Origin: CAYRGY01 sp964424075
GTDB taxonomy: Bacteria > Patescibacteriota > Gracilibacteria > UBA1369
Reading direction: 5' to 3'
Assembly: GCA_964424075.1 (NCBI GenBank)
Contig: CAYRGY010000006.1
Span: 1-64,000, forward strand
DNA length: 64,000 bases
Below, in pieces: positions 16,816-26,821 of this stretch. The notes beneath the pieces were generated by a model. That model saw nothing but the letters and a program-made list of their open reading frames with translations, was not told the origin of the DNA and searched no databases. A program made the translations under genes and the position numbers. Position 1 is the stretch's first letter, and each line of letters starts with the position of its first letter.

Positions 16816-18051
16816 TTAAGATAACTCCTCTGTAATCAACTGGTCTAGTTGTTCTTCAGTAATAGCACCTGGAATAAACTCATCGTTAATAAAGAAGGCC
16901 GGCGTTCCGCTAATACCGAATTCGATGGCTTCTTCACTTTGAGTATTCACACGATCAGTATATTTCCCTTCTTCCAAACATGTTTGCAATTGAGTATTAT
17001 TAACACCTACTTGAGCACCCAAATCCACTACTGCTTCTATTAATTTACCTTCAGCATCTTCCTGAGATTCTGCAGTGCTGATAGCTTCTCTAATTTGAGT
17101 TTGGCCTTCAAACAATTGAGTACTCATTTCTGCAAACAAGCCTTGATCATTGGCACATTCTGCCGCTTGAGAAAGAATCAGATCAGGCGGATAAATGTTA
17201 AAACTCTTGTAAACCCAGCTAACTCTGGACGGATTTTCATCCACGACCGCTTGAATCAATGGATGCATCATTTTACAATATCCGCAGCTTAGACTTGCAT
17301 ATTCAATAATCACCACATCCGCATTGGCAGGATTAGCTCCCAAAATTGTAGCATCGCTTGTGTCCGGGAATTTAATATGTTCAAGGGCATCACTTCTAAT
17401 AATCATTTCATCACCCTTTACATAAATATCACCCATAAAAGCCGGATACTGAGGATGTTCTTTAATCTTGGAATTAGTCATTAATATAGGCAAAAACTTA
17501 GTGTCAAGCTTGCTTATAAACTCTTGTCCTTCAGGAGAATTACTATCAATTAATTCTGCGCTTACTTCAGTTGCCTCCATTTGACTAAGTCTATCTACAT
17601 AACCATCAATCTTCTGTTTTTGATCTGCATCATTGGCATTATATACGATGGTTAAAGGCAACTCCTTAACTTCACCGGATTCTACTTTTTCGCTTTCATC
17701 TTCTTTCTTTTCCATTGATTTTTCTTGATTCATCAAGCCGGTTGAACTGATCAAACTATCCGTATTTTGTTTAAAATCTTTATTGAATTCATATAATAGC
17801 AAAGCAACAAAAATGAGCAGCAAAACAATTGAAAGTATGGCAAAAACAGGAGAATTCTTCTTAGTTTTTTTCTGGGAAGAGTTGTCAGATATAATCTCTT
17901 CTTCCAGGGCTGACTTCATCTTTTTTTCTAAATTAGCAGCCTTGGATTTCGAGGTGCTTCTTGATTTCCTGGCCGTCTTAGGTTTAGTTGCTTTTGTAGT
18001 TTTTTTAGCAGTTTTTGTAGATTTTGTTGTTTTGGTTTTCTTGGTAGGCAT
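16816..18051 (-). CDS. Membrane-anchored DsbA-like thiol oxidoreductase
   Basis: The protein begins with about 50 residues rich in Lys/Thr, then has one membrane segment (residues 68-88) and an outside thioredoxin-fold domain. The active site CGYC is at 256-259, and a cis-proline segment SGTPAFFIN follows near 380. These are the DsbA/BdbD features used to form disulfide bonds in exported proteins. Residues 130-225 may be a second thioredoxin-like domain without cysteines. The gene lies 24 nt from another thioredoxin-fold protein gene, suggesting a disulfide-handling pair. Confidence 0.85.
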   Translation of the reverse strand: MPTKKTKTTKSTKTAKKTTKATKPKTARKSRSTSKSKAANLEKKMKSALEEEIISDNSSQKKTKKNSPVFAILSIVLLLIFVALLLYEFNKDFKQNTDSLISSTGLMNQEKSMEKKEDESEKVESGEVKELPLTIVYNANDADQKQKIDGYVDRLSQMEATEVSAELIDSNSPEGQEFISKLDTKFLPILMTNSKIKEHPQYPAFMGDIYVKGDEMIIRSDALEHIKFPDTSDATILGANPANADVVIIEYASLSCGYCKMMHPLIQAVVDENPSRVSWVYKSFNIYPPDLILSQAAECANDQGLFAEMSTQLFEGQTQIREAISTAESQEDAEGKLIEAVVDLGAQVGVNNTQLQTCLEEGKYTDRVNTQSEEAIEFGISGTPAFFINDEFIPGAITEEQLDQLITEELS

Positions 18052-18075
18052 AGATTTTTATGTTAAATATTTTAT

Positions 18076-18468
18076 TTATATAATTGTTGGTTCTTCACAA
18101 TAGCTCATTTGAGCTAAATTTGAAAATGATTGCAGACCCAAAAGCGAGTCTTCTTTAAATTGCCAATGAGGATAATGTATAATTTGATTTTGCTTACAAA
18201 GATCAGTTTTAATCGAGCAGTCCACGTAGTTTAATCTTTTAAATTCTTTTCCAAACATTTGTTTTTGCATGGAACAGTATTCACATGCACCACTACCATA
18301 CATTATTACCCCACTTTCATTCAAGCAATTCACGAATTCAGCTATTGTCACGTCCTCAAGGTCTTGTTGGGCTCCAAAATAAAACCTGGCTCCTGCAGCT
18401 AGTAAAACCACTACAAAAACTATTTTAAGTACAGTCAGAACTGGATTTAATACTTTCTTAAGCCACAT
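18076..18468 (-). CDS. Membrane-anchored thioredoxin-like protein (VKOR-partner type)
   Basis: This 130-residue protein has an N-terminal membrane segment (about 11-31) and a small thioredoxin-like domain with CEYC at residues 62-65 and the cis-proline segment HYPHW at 98-102. The arrangement GSGACEYCSMQKQMFG and the YVDC segment closely resemble the thioredoxin domain fused to bacterial VKOR proteins. No VKOR or DsbB gene is visible nearby. Its start overlaps the hisS stop by one base, and it precedes the DsbA-like gene. Confidence 0.75.
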   Translation of the reverse strand: MWLKKVLNPVLTVLKIVFVVVLLAAGARFYFGAQQDLEDVTIAEFVNCLNESGVIMYGSGACEYCSMQKQMFGKEFKRLNYVDCSIKTDLCKQNQIIHYPHWQFKEDSLLGLQSFSNLAQMSYCEEPTII

Positions 18469-19823
18469 TAAATAGGCTGTTTGGGATCATAATAATCACG
18501 TTGATCTTCACCGATACGCTTAACTAATTCATTAATAACTTGGTCAAATTTGACTGTTGTTTGTGAACCTAATGTCATATCTCGAATAATCGCTGTTTTT
18601 TCTCTGACCTCAGTTAAACCAATCATAACCGTAAAAGGAACTTTAAATTTTTCCGCCAATTCAATTTGATTCTTGATAGCACCTTTACCTAGCGCACCCA
18701 TTGTTCGAATTCCTTTGGAACGCAATTTATCTATTAAGGGTACACAAATTCGTTTTGCTTCTTTACCTAATTGGGCTACAAATACTTGCAAATTATCTTT
18801 GGATGGAACTTTTATTTTATTGCGTTTCATTTGTGCAATCACTCTTTCAATTATCATAGCAAAGCCCATACCGGGTGTTGACTCGCCGCCCAAAGTTTCA
18901 ATCAAACCATCATATCTTCCTCCACTTCCCAGTATATTGCTCTTACCCTTTTTCTTGTCCCAAAATTCGAAAACCGTTTGGTTATAATAGTCTAAATTGG
19001 GAATTAAATGTTTATTTTCAGTATAGGCAATACCCAAATCATCCAGATATCCTAGCAACTCCTGATGATAAGCTACACTTTCTTCCGATAAATAGTCGTT
19101 AAATTTTGGAGCAGATTCCAAAAGAATTTTGGTATCCTCATTTTCTGAAGTCAGAATTCTCAGCGGATTAGACTCCAGATACAATTTATCTTCATTACTT
19201 AAATAGCGATCCTTTCCATAGAAATGATCCCGCAAGATTTCCGCATAAGTTTTGCGTGATTCCAGATCACCGATATTGTTGACCTGCAAATCCATAGTCT
19301 GCAAAATACCCAAATCGCTAAAAATGCGATCAGCCAACAGAATTATTTGAGCATCTAAAGCCGGGTCAGCCTCTCCGATAAGTTCATATCCGAATTGCCA
19401 GAATTGTCGATAAGATCCTAGCTTAACATCTACAAATCTGAGCACAGGATCAAAATAATATAGTTCAACAGGCTGCACCTGCTCAAAGAGTCGATATTGC
19501 AAATAAGCTCTGGCGCAGGCAATAGTTGCATCAGGTTTTAAAGCTAATTCATTACCGGCCGGGTCTTTGAAAGTCAAAAGTGAATTCCTAACCATATCTG
19601 AATTTTCTCCCAGCGCTTTTTTGACGAAGTCTACAGACTCAACCAAAGAAGTGGAAATTCTTCGGTATCCGGCTTGTCTGGAACGATGACGTACAATTTT
19701 CTTAATAAAAGTTTGATAATCCTGATCTTTAGGCAAAATATCATGATACCCCTCCGGATTATTTAATAGAGAGTTACCTGAACTAGCCTCCACTTCGAGA
19801 TTTTCGCCTTTTTTTACGGCCAT
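18468..19823 (-). CDS. hisS: Histidyl-tRNA synthetase
   Basis: This class II synthetase charges tRNA-His. Motif 2 is visible in YYFDPVLRFVDVKLGSYRQF, the histidine-binding LGSGGRYDGL segment follows, then motif 3 (GFAMIIERV), and a C-terminal anticodon-binding domain (about residues 345-435). I chose the ATG of MAVKKGENLE at 19823; an upstream in-frame TTG at 19856 would add 11 atypical residues. The length of 451 is slightly above the usual 420-430 because of a short N-terminal extension. Confidence 0.95.
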   Translation of the reverse strand: MAVKKGENLEVEASSGNSLLNNPEGYHDILPKDQDYQTFIKKIVRHRSRQAGYRRISTSLVESVDFVKKALGENSDMVRNSLLTFKDPAGNELALKPDATIACARAYLQYRLFEQVQPVELYYFDPVLRFVDVKLGSYRQFWQFGYELIGEADPALDAQIILLADRIFSDLGILQTMDLQVNNIGDLESRKTYAEILRDHFYGKDRYLSNEDKLYLESNPLRILTSENEDTKILLESAPKFNDYLSEESVAYHQELLGYLDDLGIAYTENKHLIPNLDYYNQTVFEFWDKKKGKSNILGSGGRYDGLIETLGGESTPGMGFAMIIERVIAQMKRNKIKVPSKDNLQVFVAQLGKEAKRICVPLIDKLRSKGIRTMGALGKGAIKNQIELAEKFKVPFTVMIGLTEVREKTAIIRDMTLGSQTTVKFDQVINELVKRIGEDQRDYYDPKQPI

Positions 19824-19879
19824 TAATTCAAGATAATGATTAGTCCAATGATACAAGATTAATTAAAATTATCAATCCC

Positions 19880-20887
19880 TTATTTGAATTCATTCTGAAA
19901 CTCTTTCTTCATAATTGAGATACCTTTTTGAGATCCTCGCACCAGTCCCATTAACACGAAGATAAAATCTCTTAACCTAATAATGAACACATAGGCTAAA
20001 GAATTGATATTTATCCCATGAAGTAAAAAAACTGAAGCGGCACCTCCCTCCAGAACACCCAGTCCGCCGGGAATCGGTAATAGGTAGGCAATATATGGAA
20101 TAGTACTTATCATGAAAGTTTGCAGAAAATTCAGTTGTACTCCCATAAAATAGGCAACCAGAAAATGTTCAGCCAAAATCACTCCCACAGTGATAATGCA
20201 CAAAACTACCAAATACTTAAAAATTGAGCGGTGATTCTTGTAAAACAGATTCATTTCCTTTTCAAAAGTTTCCAGTTTTTTTTCCATCAACTCCAATCTG
20301 CGAATCTTCCCTAAATGTAAGATTTTACTAATCGAAGTGAAAAATCCGATACCTCTAAATGAAGTGAAATAAAACCAAAACACCCCAAATATCATCAGCA
20401 ATGCAATCAAACCTAATGGCAATTTGGTTTGAATCGATACAGCTGGTTCGAGTATTGCGATTACTATGCCCATTGAAATAAACAAAACCATTGTCGATAT
20501 TTCCAAAGCCTTTTCAATAATTATTGATGAAACTGCAGTACGCTTTGGCACACCCTCTTCTTCAATTAACATCAACCTTAGAGGTTCACCTCCCAGTTGC
20601 GCTACCGGAGTTACATAGCTGACTGCATAACCTGCCATACGATCAAGAAAGCAGGCCATTGTCGAGACTGGCTTTCCTTTATGCAGTGCGTCAATCACCA
20701 TTTTCCAGCGTATACTGAATAAATAAAAATTAATAAAGGAAATTGCTACGAAAATAATAAATTTCAGCAACGAAAACTCTTTCAAAGCATGCAAAAACTG
20801 ATCTATCCCGGTATGCAAAAACTGAATTACGAATAAACCAATTCCGAAAATTAAGGAAATTACAAAAATAATAGTTTTAATCTTCAT
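19880..20887 (-). CDS. Flippase-like integral membrane protein (LPG synthase TM-domain family)
   Basis: This 335-residue protein has about eight hydrophobic segments and matches the family of UPF0104/AglD-like proteins related to the flippase half of MprF. Family-style motifs include the RW segment after the second helix, RMAGYAVSYVTP, LGGEPLRLMLIEEEG near residues 100-115, and PIPGGLGVLEGG near 275. Members move lipids or lipid-linked sugars across the membrane. The gene overlaps tsaD by 11 nt. The cargo is unknown. Confidence 0.85.
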   Translation of the reverse strand: MKIKTIIFVISLIFGIGLFVIQFLHTGIDQFLHALKEFSLLKFIIFVAISFINFYLFSIRWKMVIDALHKGKPVSTMACFLDRMAGYAVSYVTPVAQLGGEPLRLMLIEEEGVPKRTAVSSIIIEKALEISTMVLFISMGIVIAILEPAVSIQTKLPLGLIALLMIFGVFWFYFTSFRGIGFFTSISKILHLGKIRRLELMEKKLETFEKEMNLFYKNHRSIFKYLVVLCIITVGVILAEHFLVAYFMGVQLNFLQTFMISTIPYIAYLLPIPGGLGVLEGGAASVFLLHGININSLAYVFIIRLRDFIFVLMGLVRGSQKGISIMKKEFQNEFK

Positions 20888-21908
20888 ATAAATCCAAATG
20901 AGGAGTCGGCAGTGCTGACTCTAAATTTTTATACCTTCCAGTTTGAAAATACAAGTAGCCCACACCGGCCATCATAGCCGCATTATCAGTACAATACTGC
21001 AAATTACCATTATAACGAAGTGTAGCCTCAAGTTGATTTTGTTTAATCATTTCCTCCACTACTTTTCGCAGTCTTCTATTTGCAGATACACCTCCGGCTA
21101 AATGAATTTCCCTAACATTGTATTTCTGAGCCGCCCGTACCAACTTAGTCGTTAAAATTTCCGCTACACACTGCTCAAAACTGGCGGCAATATCGGACTT
21201 CACCTTGTCAGTAAGTTGCTCCGGCAAGGACTGCAAAACCGCAGTCTTAAGCCCGGAAAAACTGAAATTAAAATCACCGCTTTTTAGCATTGCACGAGGA
21301 AAAGCATAGGCTTCACAATTGCCATCAACTGCTTTTTTGGATATTGCCGGTCCCCCGGGATATCCCAGTCCCAGTAATCGAGCCACTTTATCAAAAGCTT
21401 CCCCCGCAGCATCATCTAAAGTCTCACCAATCAATTCAAAATCTAAATGTCCCTTCAGCAGTACCAATTCATTATGCCCACCAGATACGGTCAAAGTCAT
21501 CACCGGATACTGCACTTCATTTATTGACGGCAAATCCAGCCAATTGGAATAGATATGTCCGGCAACATGATTAACCGGAATCAATGGAATACCCAAAACC
21601 TGGGACAAAGTCCGCGCTGCAGTAAAGCCTGTAATTAGAGAGCTCAAGAGTCCCGGCCCCTGTGTCACAGCTATCGCATCAAGGTCAGCTAATCCGCAAC
21701 CGGCTTGCTGCAAAGCTTCATCAATTACCGGCACAATTTTAAGTACATGTTCACGCGCGGCCACTTCAGGCACCACTCCTCCGGTTTTTGCATGCAAATC
21801 AATTTGGGAAGCAATAACGGAAGACTTCACTTTAACGCCATCTTCTACAACTGCAGCGGCTGTCTCATCGCAAGATGTCTCAATTCCAAGTATAATCAAG
21901 GTTTTCAT
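20877..21908 (-). CDS. tsaD: tRNA N6-adenosine threonylcarbamoyltransferase TsaD
   Basis: TsaD transfers the threonylcarbamoyl group to A37 of ANN-decoding tRNAs. The ATPase-fold start GIETSCDETAAAVV, the GGVVPEVAAREH motif, the iron-binding HVAGH motif and the SGGHNEL and GGVSANRRLR segments are all present. The 343-residue length is normal. It overlaps the flippase-like gene by 11 nt, and cca is divergent upstream, so several tRNA-maturation genes cluster here. Confidence 0.97.
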   Translation of the reverse strand: MKTLIILGIETSCDETAAAVVEDGVKVKSSVIASQIDLHAKTGGVVPEVAAREHVLKIVPVIDEALQQAGCGLADLDAIAVTQGPGLLSSLITGFTAARTLSQVLGIPLIPVNHVAGHIYSNWLDLPSINEVQYPVMTLTVSGGHNELVLLKGHLDFELIGETLDDAAGEAFDKVARLLGLGYPGGPAISKKAVDGNCEAYAFPRAMLKSGDFNFSFSGLKTAVLQSLPEQLTDKVKSDIAASFEQCVAEILTTKLVRAAQKYNVREIHLAGGVSANRRLRKVVEEMIKQNQLEATLRYNGNLQYCTDNAAMMAGVGYLYFQTGRYKNLESALPTPHLDLYED

Positions 21909-21954
21909 TTAATTCGCCAGTGATGATACAATAGTTAAGACATAAACAAAAGCC

Positions 21955-23271
21955 TTGGAAGTTACAGCACGTAAAATCGTTTCCATCCTCAAAAAATCAG
22001 GGTTTGAAGCCTATTGGGCAGGTGGCTGCGTTCGCGACATTCTACTTGGTATTAAACCAAAAGATATCGACATAGTCACATCCGCCAAACCGGATGAAAT
22101 CGAAGCAATATTTGAGCATACCATACCCATTGGCAAGCAATTCGGAGTGATTAAGACTATTATGAATGATCATCACTATGAGATTGCCACTTTCCGTTCC
22201 GACGCCGGCTATTCCGACGGACGGCGTCCTGATGCAATCATCTTTTCTGATGCGAAAGAGGATGCACTCCGTCGCGATTTCACCATTAACGGTATGTTTT
22301 ATGACCCCCTTGCAGATGAAATTCATGATTTAGTTAATGGCCAAAAGGATTTGCAGGCCAAATTGATTCGTTTTATTGGACAGCCTGAAAAGCGCATTCT
22401 GGAAGATCATTTGCGCCTGCTGCGAGCAGTTCGTTTTCGCAATCAATTTGATTTTCAATATCACCCCGACACGTATCAGGCAGTACGAGAGCATGCCGGA
22501 TTAATTGCCGACAAGGTTTCTAAGGAGCGTATTCGCGATGAAATCAACAAAATGTTACTCGACAAAACTCTTCCCTCCATGTCCTTTGAAGACATGAGTC
22601 ACTTAGGTATTCTAGAATTGATCATGCCCGAACTGGAAAATCTGCGCGGATGTGCTCAACCAGCGCAGTATCATCAAGAAGGAGATGTCTGGACACATAC
22701 CATGAAAGCAATCGACAGTTTGCCGGAAGATGCCAATTTAATTACCCGCTGGGCCACGCTTTTGCACGATATCGGCAAGCCTGAAACTTTTAAGCTCCAG
22801 GAACGAATTCGTTTTGATTCTCATGCCAGCGTTTCTGCCGATATAGCTCGAAAAATACTTCGTCGGCTCAAGTTTGGTAACAGTTTCATTAAGGATGTTG
22901 CTTGGTGTATTGAGCATCACATGATGATGGTCCCACTTGTTGAAATGAATCAAGGACGTAAAATGCATTGGTTCTTAAATCCGCAATTCAAAAATTTACT
23001 TGGACTGATGGAGGCTGATGCTAAAGGTACTGAGCCGTCCGATCTATCCCTTTATCAAAGCATCAAGAACCTTTACCTCAAGGCTACTAAGCGCCGTAAT
23101 AAACTTCCTGAACCTTTACTTAATGGTCACGAAATCATGGACATACTTGGCCGAGAGCCAGGCCCTTATCTCACTGACATTAAGGCAGAGCTTGTAGAAT
23201 TACAGCTCGAACGAAAAATTCGCAATAAGCAAGGCGCTAAGAAATGGCTTCAATCAACGTTCCAAAAGTGA
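21955..23271 (+). CDS. cca: CCA tRNA nucleotidyltransferase with HD domain
   Basis: The enzyme adds or repairs the 3' CCA end of tRNAs. The nucleotidyltransferase core has AYWAGGCVRDILLG, the catalytic DIDIVTS motif, and the RRDFTING motif. A neck and body follow, then an HD domain with LLHDIGKPETF near 255-265. The only suitable start is TTG at 21955, which lies close to a TACAAT box at 21934-21939, so the leader is very short. The 3' end overlaps rlmD, on the other strand, by 18 nt. The stop is TGA, which shows TGA is a stop here. Confidence 0.93.
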   Translation: MEVTARKIVSILKKSGFEAYWAGGCVRDILLGIKPKDIDIVTSAKPDEIEAIFEHTIPIGKQFGVIKTIMNDHHYEIATFRSDAGYSDGRRPDAIIFSDAKEDALRRDFTINGMFYDPLADEIHDLVNGQKDLQAKLIRFIGQPEKRILEDHLRLLRAVRFRNQFDFQYHPDTYQAVREHAGLIADKVSKERIRDEINKMLLDKTLPSMSFEDMSHLGILELIMPELENLRGCAQPAQYHQEGDVWTHTMKAIDSLPEDANLITRWATLLHDIGKPETFKLQERIRFDSHASVSADIARKILRRLKFGNSFIKDVAWCIEHHMMMVPLVEMNQGRKMHWFLNPQFKNLLGLMEADAKGTEPSDLSLYQSIKNLYLKATKRRNKLPEPLLNGHEIMDILGREPGPYLTDIKAELVELQLERKIRNKQGAKKWLQSTFQK

Positions 23272-24657
23272 CACTGTCTCAATGTGATAAGTATGACAAA
23301 ACTGATCGACAGGTGTCACCGAACCAAGATTAAATCCCAACTCTCTAAACTGTACCAAATCACGAGCCATGGTAGTCGGATTGCAGGAAACATAAATCAC
23401 ACGTCGACAGTCAGTTTTCCCAATCGCTTCAATCACTTTTTCATTTAAACCAGCTCTGGGTGGATCCACCACAATTAAATCCATCTGATCACGAATTTGA
23501 GGCAAGGCCTCAGTCACATTTGCGGCAACAAACTGGGCATTGGTAATACCATTCAATTCAGCGTTCTTTTTAGCATTTACAATTGCATTTTCATTCAACT
23601 CAATCCCTATCACTTGGGCAGCCCGTCCAGCTAGGCTCAATCCAATAGTCCCTGTTCCGCAATATAAATCATAAACCCGTTCGTGACCTTGCAATTCCGC
23701 CAACTCACCAACCAGATTATACAATTGCTCTGCTTGTAAAGTATTGGGCTGCAAAAAGTCTTCGGGTCCAACCTGAAATTTCAATTCTCCGCCTTTCAGC
23801 CGTAATGATTCCACAAAATAGTCATCTCCCCACATTCGCCTATATATCCTTCGTTTGGGAAAACCTTTTCGATTAGCAATTTCTGTCACAAATATTGATA
23901 CAAGCTTTCCACTAACTCCCGACTTAACCGCTTCCACAAGAGCATTTCCAAAATCAACCTGCCCATTTTCAACCAACAGATTAACCAAAACCTCATCCGT
24001 ATTTGTACCGACACGCACTACCAAACTCTTTAGCTCGCCTTCAAAGTTCACCTCATCAAAAAACTCACGCATTTTACCCAAAAATTCTCCGATCCAAGGC
24101 CGGAATATATGACATTCCTCAATTTCAGATAAGTCATGATGTCGCCCCTTCAAATGTAGCCCCAGAGTCAACTCTCCCTTAGCATCTCGGGAAAAACTAA
24201 ATTCCATTTTATTACGATAGTGCCAGGGCCTATCCATCACTACGGCCGGTCGCATCACCATTAAATCAAATACTCCTCCCAGCCTTTTTAAACTATCTTG
24301 AACTATCTCCACTTTAGTCGCAATCTGATCCGAGTAGCTCATGAATTGCCAGGAACAACCTCCGCAATTTACAGACGGCTCAAACGGAATTACTTCACCA
24401 TCATTATTCAACGCCAAACCAAAATGCCGACATCGCGCCTTCACTCTCTGCGTAGAGTATTCTAAAAACTTCACTACATAACCTCTGGCATAACGTTTTC
24501 TTAAATGATTAATCCTTACAGACACTCGATCTCCGGGCACCACACCATCAACAAAAACCACCATTTCGCCTTCTTCTAAGGCAACACGGCCCATACCAGC
24601 TCCTTCAAAAACCAATTTCTCAATCAAAATTTCCACTAATTCTCCCTTCTTTATCAT
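23254..24657 (-). CDS. rlmD: 23S rRNA (uracil-5-)-methyltransferase, RlmD/RumA family
   Basis: This SAM-dependent enzyme makes m5U in RNA. It has an N-terminal TRAM domain, an Fe-S cluster motif (Cys-rich region around CGGCSWQ), the SAM motif YDLYCGTGTIGLSLA, the VVDPPRAGL motif and the catalytic YVSCNPTTMARDL. I chose the ATG of MIKKGELVEI at 24657; an in-frame start at 24702 adds a non-conserved, hydrophobic stretch and would overlap rlmH. Distinguishing RlmD from RlmC or TrmA needs phylogeny. Confidence 0.93.
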   Translation of the reverse strand: MIKKGELVEILIEKLVFEGAGMGRVALEEGEMVVFVDGVVPGDRVSVRINHLRKRYARGYVVKFLEYSTQRVKARCRHFGLALNNDGEVIPFEPSVNCGGCSWQFMSYSDQIATKVEIVQDSLKRLGGVFDLMVMRPAVVMDRPWHYRNKMEFSFSRDAKGELTLGLHLKGRHHDLSEIEECHIFRPWIGEFLGKMREFFDEVNFEGELKSLVVRVGTNTDEVLVNLLVENGQVDFGNALVEAVKSGVSGKLVSIFVTEIANRKGFPKRRIYRRMWGDDYFVESLRLKGGELKFQVGPEDFLQPNTLQAEQLYNLVGELAELQGHERVYDLYCGTGTIGLSLAGRAAQVIGIELNENAIVNAKKNAELNGITNAQFVAANVTEALPQIRDQMDLIVVDPPRAGLNEKVIEAIGKTDCRRVIYVSCNPTTMARDLVQFRELGFNLGSVTPVDQFCHTYHIETVSLLER

Positions 24658-24700
24658 GGCTACAAATGTTAAAATCCTGCCAAAGCGCAGCCAAATTAGC

Positions 24701-25162
24701 ATGCATATTACAATTATTCAAATCAGTAAGACCAAGCACCACTATTTCGACGAAGCTATTCAGGAATACTTAAAACGCCTCCAAAAATTTGCCAAGGTGG
24801 ACGTTATTACACTAAAAGAATCTTCTAAACCGGACATTAAAACTGCCAAACAAGAAGAATCTCAAGCTATCCTTCAAGCAGTCCCCAAAGGCACTTTTAA
24901 GATATTACTTGATCAATCTGGCCAGCAATTCACCTCTGAAGAATGTGCTGAAAAGTTGCAAATGCTAGCTAATTACGGCCAGTCACATCTTTGCATTATT
25001 ATTGGTGGTCCTTATGGCACCACACCGGATATCAAATCCGCTTCCGACCTTGTACTGTCGCTTTCCAAATGCACTTTTACGCATGAAATGGTCAGAGTAT
25101 TTCTGCTGGAGCAGCTTTATCGCGCTTTTACTATTATTAATAATCAAAAATATCATCACTGA
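24701..25162 (+). CDS. rlmH: 23S rRNA pseudouridine methyltransferase RlmH
   Basis: RlmH methylates pseudouridine 1915 of 23S rRNA. The SPOUT-fold signatures are a GG-containing knot loop (IIIGGPYG) and the C-terminal EQLYRAFTIINNQKYHH, which matches the conserved RlmH tail. I chose ATG 24701 (MHITIIQISK), as RlmH begins with this strand; the upstream frame to 24656 is not conserved. Length 153 is normal. The stop TGA overlaps the ATG of the next gene in an ATGA arrangement, so the two are probably coupled. Confidence 0.95.
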   Translation: MHITIIQISKTKHHYFDEAIQEYLKRLQKFAKVDVITLKESSKPDIKTAKQEESQAILQAVPKGTFKILLDQSGQQFTSEECAEKLQMLANYGQSHLCIIIGGPYGTTPDIKSASDLVLSLSKCTFTHEMVRVFLLEQLYRAFTIINNQKYHH

Positions 25163-26793
25163 TGAAAAAGGTACTGACTATCATCGCTCTCATCGCAGCA
25201 ATTGGCTTATATTTCGGCACCTATGCTTTGCTTAACACTATTCAAAGCAGTTTTGAGCAACCACTGCAAACAGCTATTACCAAGGATCAATCCGAAGTTA
25301 AGACTTTTTACCAACCCGAACGCCAAATTAAAACAGCGATTATTGCTCAAATACCGGCTGAACCTGATAGATTACGCAGCGATTTGCAATTGGCCGGCCT
25401 GACACTTTTTAAAACTCTTCCCCAGGATCAACAGATTGATAATTTTTTAATTATTTATGATCCCTTATTGCCTCCAAATGAACCTGAGTCAATTTGCCCC
25501 ACGGCACAACACCATTTTCCTCAAGCCAACTGCACCACTCTTCGGCCTCAAGAGGATGAAACGCAAATCTATCAGGAAATAAAAACACGTCTAACCGAGA
25601 CAACATTAATCATTTTACACACATATTACTCACCCAATCAGGAGCACCCTCAATTAATTGAAATTCAGAAAGATCATCTTAAAAATGCTTTCGATAATTT
25701 TACCAAAGCCAATCTGGACTCGATTCCATTCACTAATCGTGAGGCGATCAAAGCTGTCTATCAAATCAACAAGGAGCAAGGAAACCTAAAGACACTTCCT
25801 GCACTTCATGATCATCAAAACAATTTCTTTCTACAATTTGTTGCTCCCGGTCCACACTATCAAAGCGAAATTGTCACTTTGACTTTTTTAGGGGATATCA
25901 TGTTGGGGCGATATGTAAGAACTTTAATGGAGCAGAATACTCATGACTATCCATTTCAAAAACTTGATCAATCTTTTTTGCGCGCCAACGACCTCTTAAT
26001 CGGCAATTTGGAAGGTCCGATCGCAACTACCAAAATAAACACTTCTAAGGCCATTGCTTTTTATTTTCCGCCTGACACAGCGAAACTACTCCGGAAATAC
26101 TATTTTGATGGTGTCAGTATGGCCAATAATCATGCACTCGATATGGGGTCACAAGGGCTGGCTGATACCTATACTTATCTTCAGGAACAAGGTATCAAAG
26201 GCTTTGGGCATCCTCAAAACTCCCTCGATGATTACATTTGGAAAATTGAGAAAAACGGCTTAAAGTTAGCTTTTATTGGCCTTAATGATGTCGATTTCAA
26301 AATTAAACCCGAGGAGGTTGAAGAGAAAATCTCCCAGCTAAACCAACAGAGTTTTCTTGTAATTCCCATAATTCATTGGGGGACTGAATATGTTCATAGC
26401 CCTCAAGACAAGCATGTCAAAATGGCCCATCAATTTATCGATGCCGGAGCATTTGCCATTATCGGACATCACCCGCATGTTGTGCAAAGTCTGGAAATCT
26501 ATAAGCAGCGCCCCATTTTTTATTCTTTGGGTAATGCTGTTTTCGACCAATATTTTTCTGAAGATACTCAAGTGGGAATCAGTCCTATTTTCAGAATCAC
26601 GCCTGATTATCTTGATATTTACATCATTCCTTTCCGCATTGATCAAAGCCAGATGATCCTAATGACCGAAGAGCAGAGAAATGGGTATCTGAAGGAGTTT
26701 GCCGGCTACTGGCGATATGATCAGGAAACAAAAATTCAAATCGAAAACGGTAAAATTCGCTTATCATTTGAAAATCCGCAGGAACTTTCTTAA
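25162..26793 (+). CDS. CapA/PgsA-family metallophosphatase-like envelope protein
   Basis: One N-terminal membrane segment (about residues 4-24) is followed by an unassigned domain to about 230, then a CapA domain. The CapA motifs are TFLGDIMLGRYV, GNLEGPI, MANNHALDMGSQGL, IHWGTEY and GHHPHVVQ, the usual metal-binding His/Asp pattern. Family members act in poly-gamma-glutamate capsule synthesis or related envelope processes; the substrate here is unknown, and no PgsB/C partner is seen. It is coupled to rlmH by a 1-nt overlap, and a lipoprotein gene follows. Confidence 0.88.
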   Translation: MKKVLTIIALIAAIGLYFGTYALLNTIQSSFEQPLQTAITKDQSEVKTFYQPERQIKTAIIAQIPAEPDRLRSDLQLAGLTLFKTLPQDQQIDNFLIIYDPLLPPNEPESICPTAQHHFPQANCTTLRPQEDETQIYQEIKTRLTETTLIILHTYYSPNQEHPQLIEIQKDHLKNAFDNFTKANLDSIPFTNREAIKAVYQINKEQGNLKTLPALHDHQNNFFLQFVAPGPHYQSEIVTLTFLGDIMLGRYVRTLMEQNTHDYPFQKLDQSFLRANDLLIGNLEGPIATTKINTSKAIAFYFPPDTAKLLRKYYFDGVSMANNHALDMGSQGLADTYTYLQEQGIKGFGHPQNSLDDYIWKIEKNGLKLAFIGLNDVDFKIKPEEVEEKISQLNQQSFLVIPIIHWGTEYVHSPQDKHVKMAHQFIDAGAFAIIGHHPHVVQSLEIYKQRPIFYSLGNAVFDQYFSEDTQVGISPIFRITPDYLDIYIIPFRIDQSQMILMTEEQRNGYLKEFAGYWRYDQETKIQIENGKIRLSFENPQELS

Positions 26794-26821
26794 ACTAAAT
26801 TTTGCTTTAATCAAGAACAAC

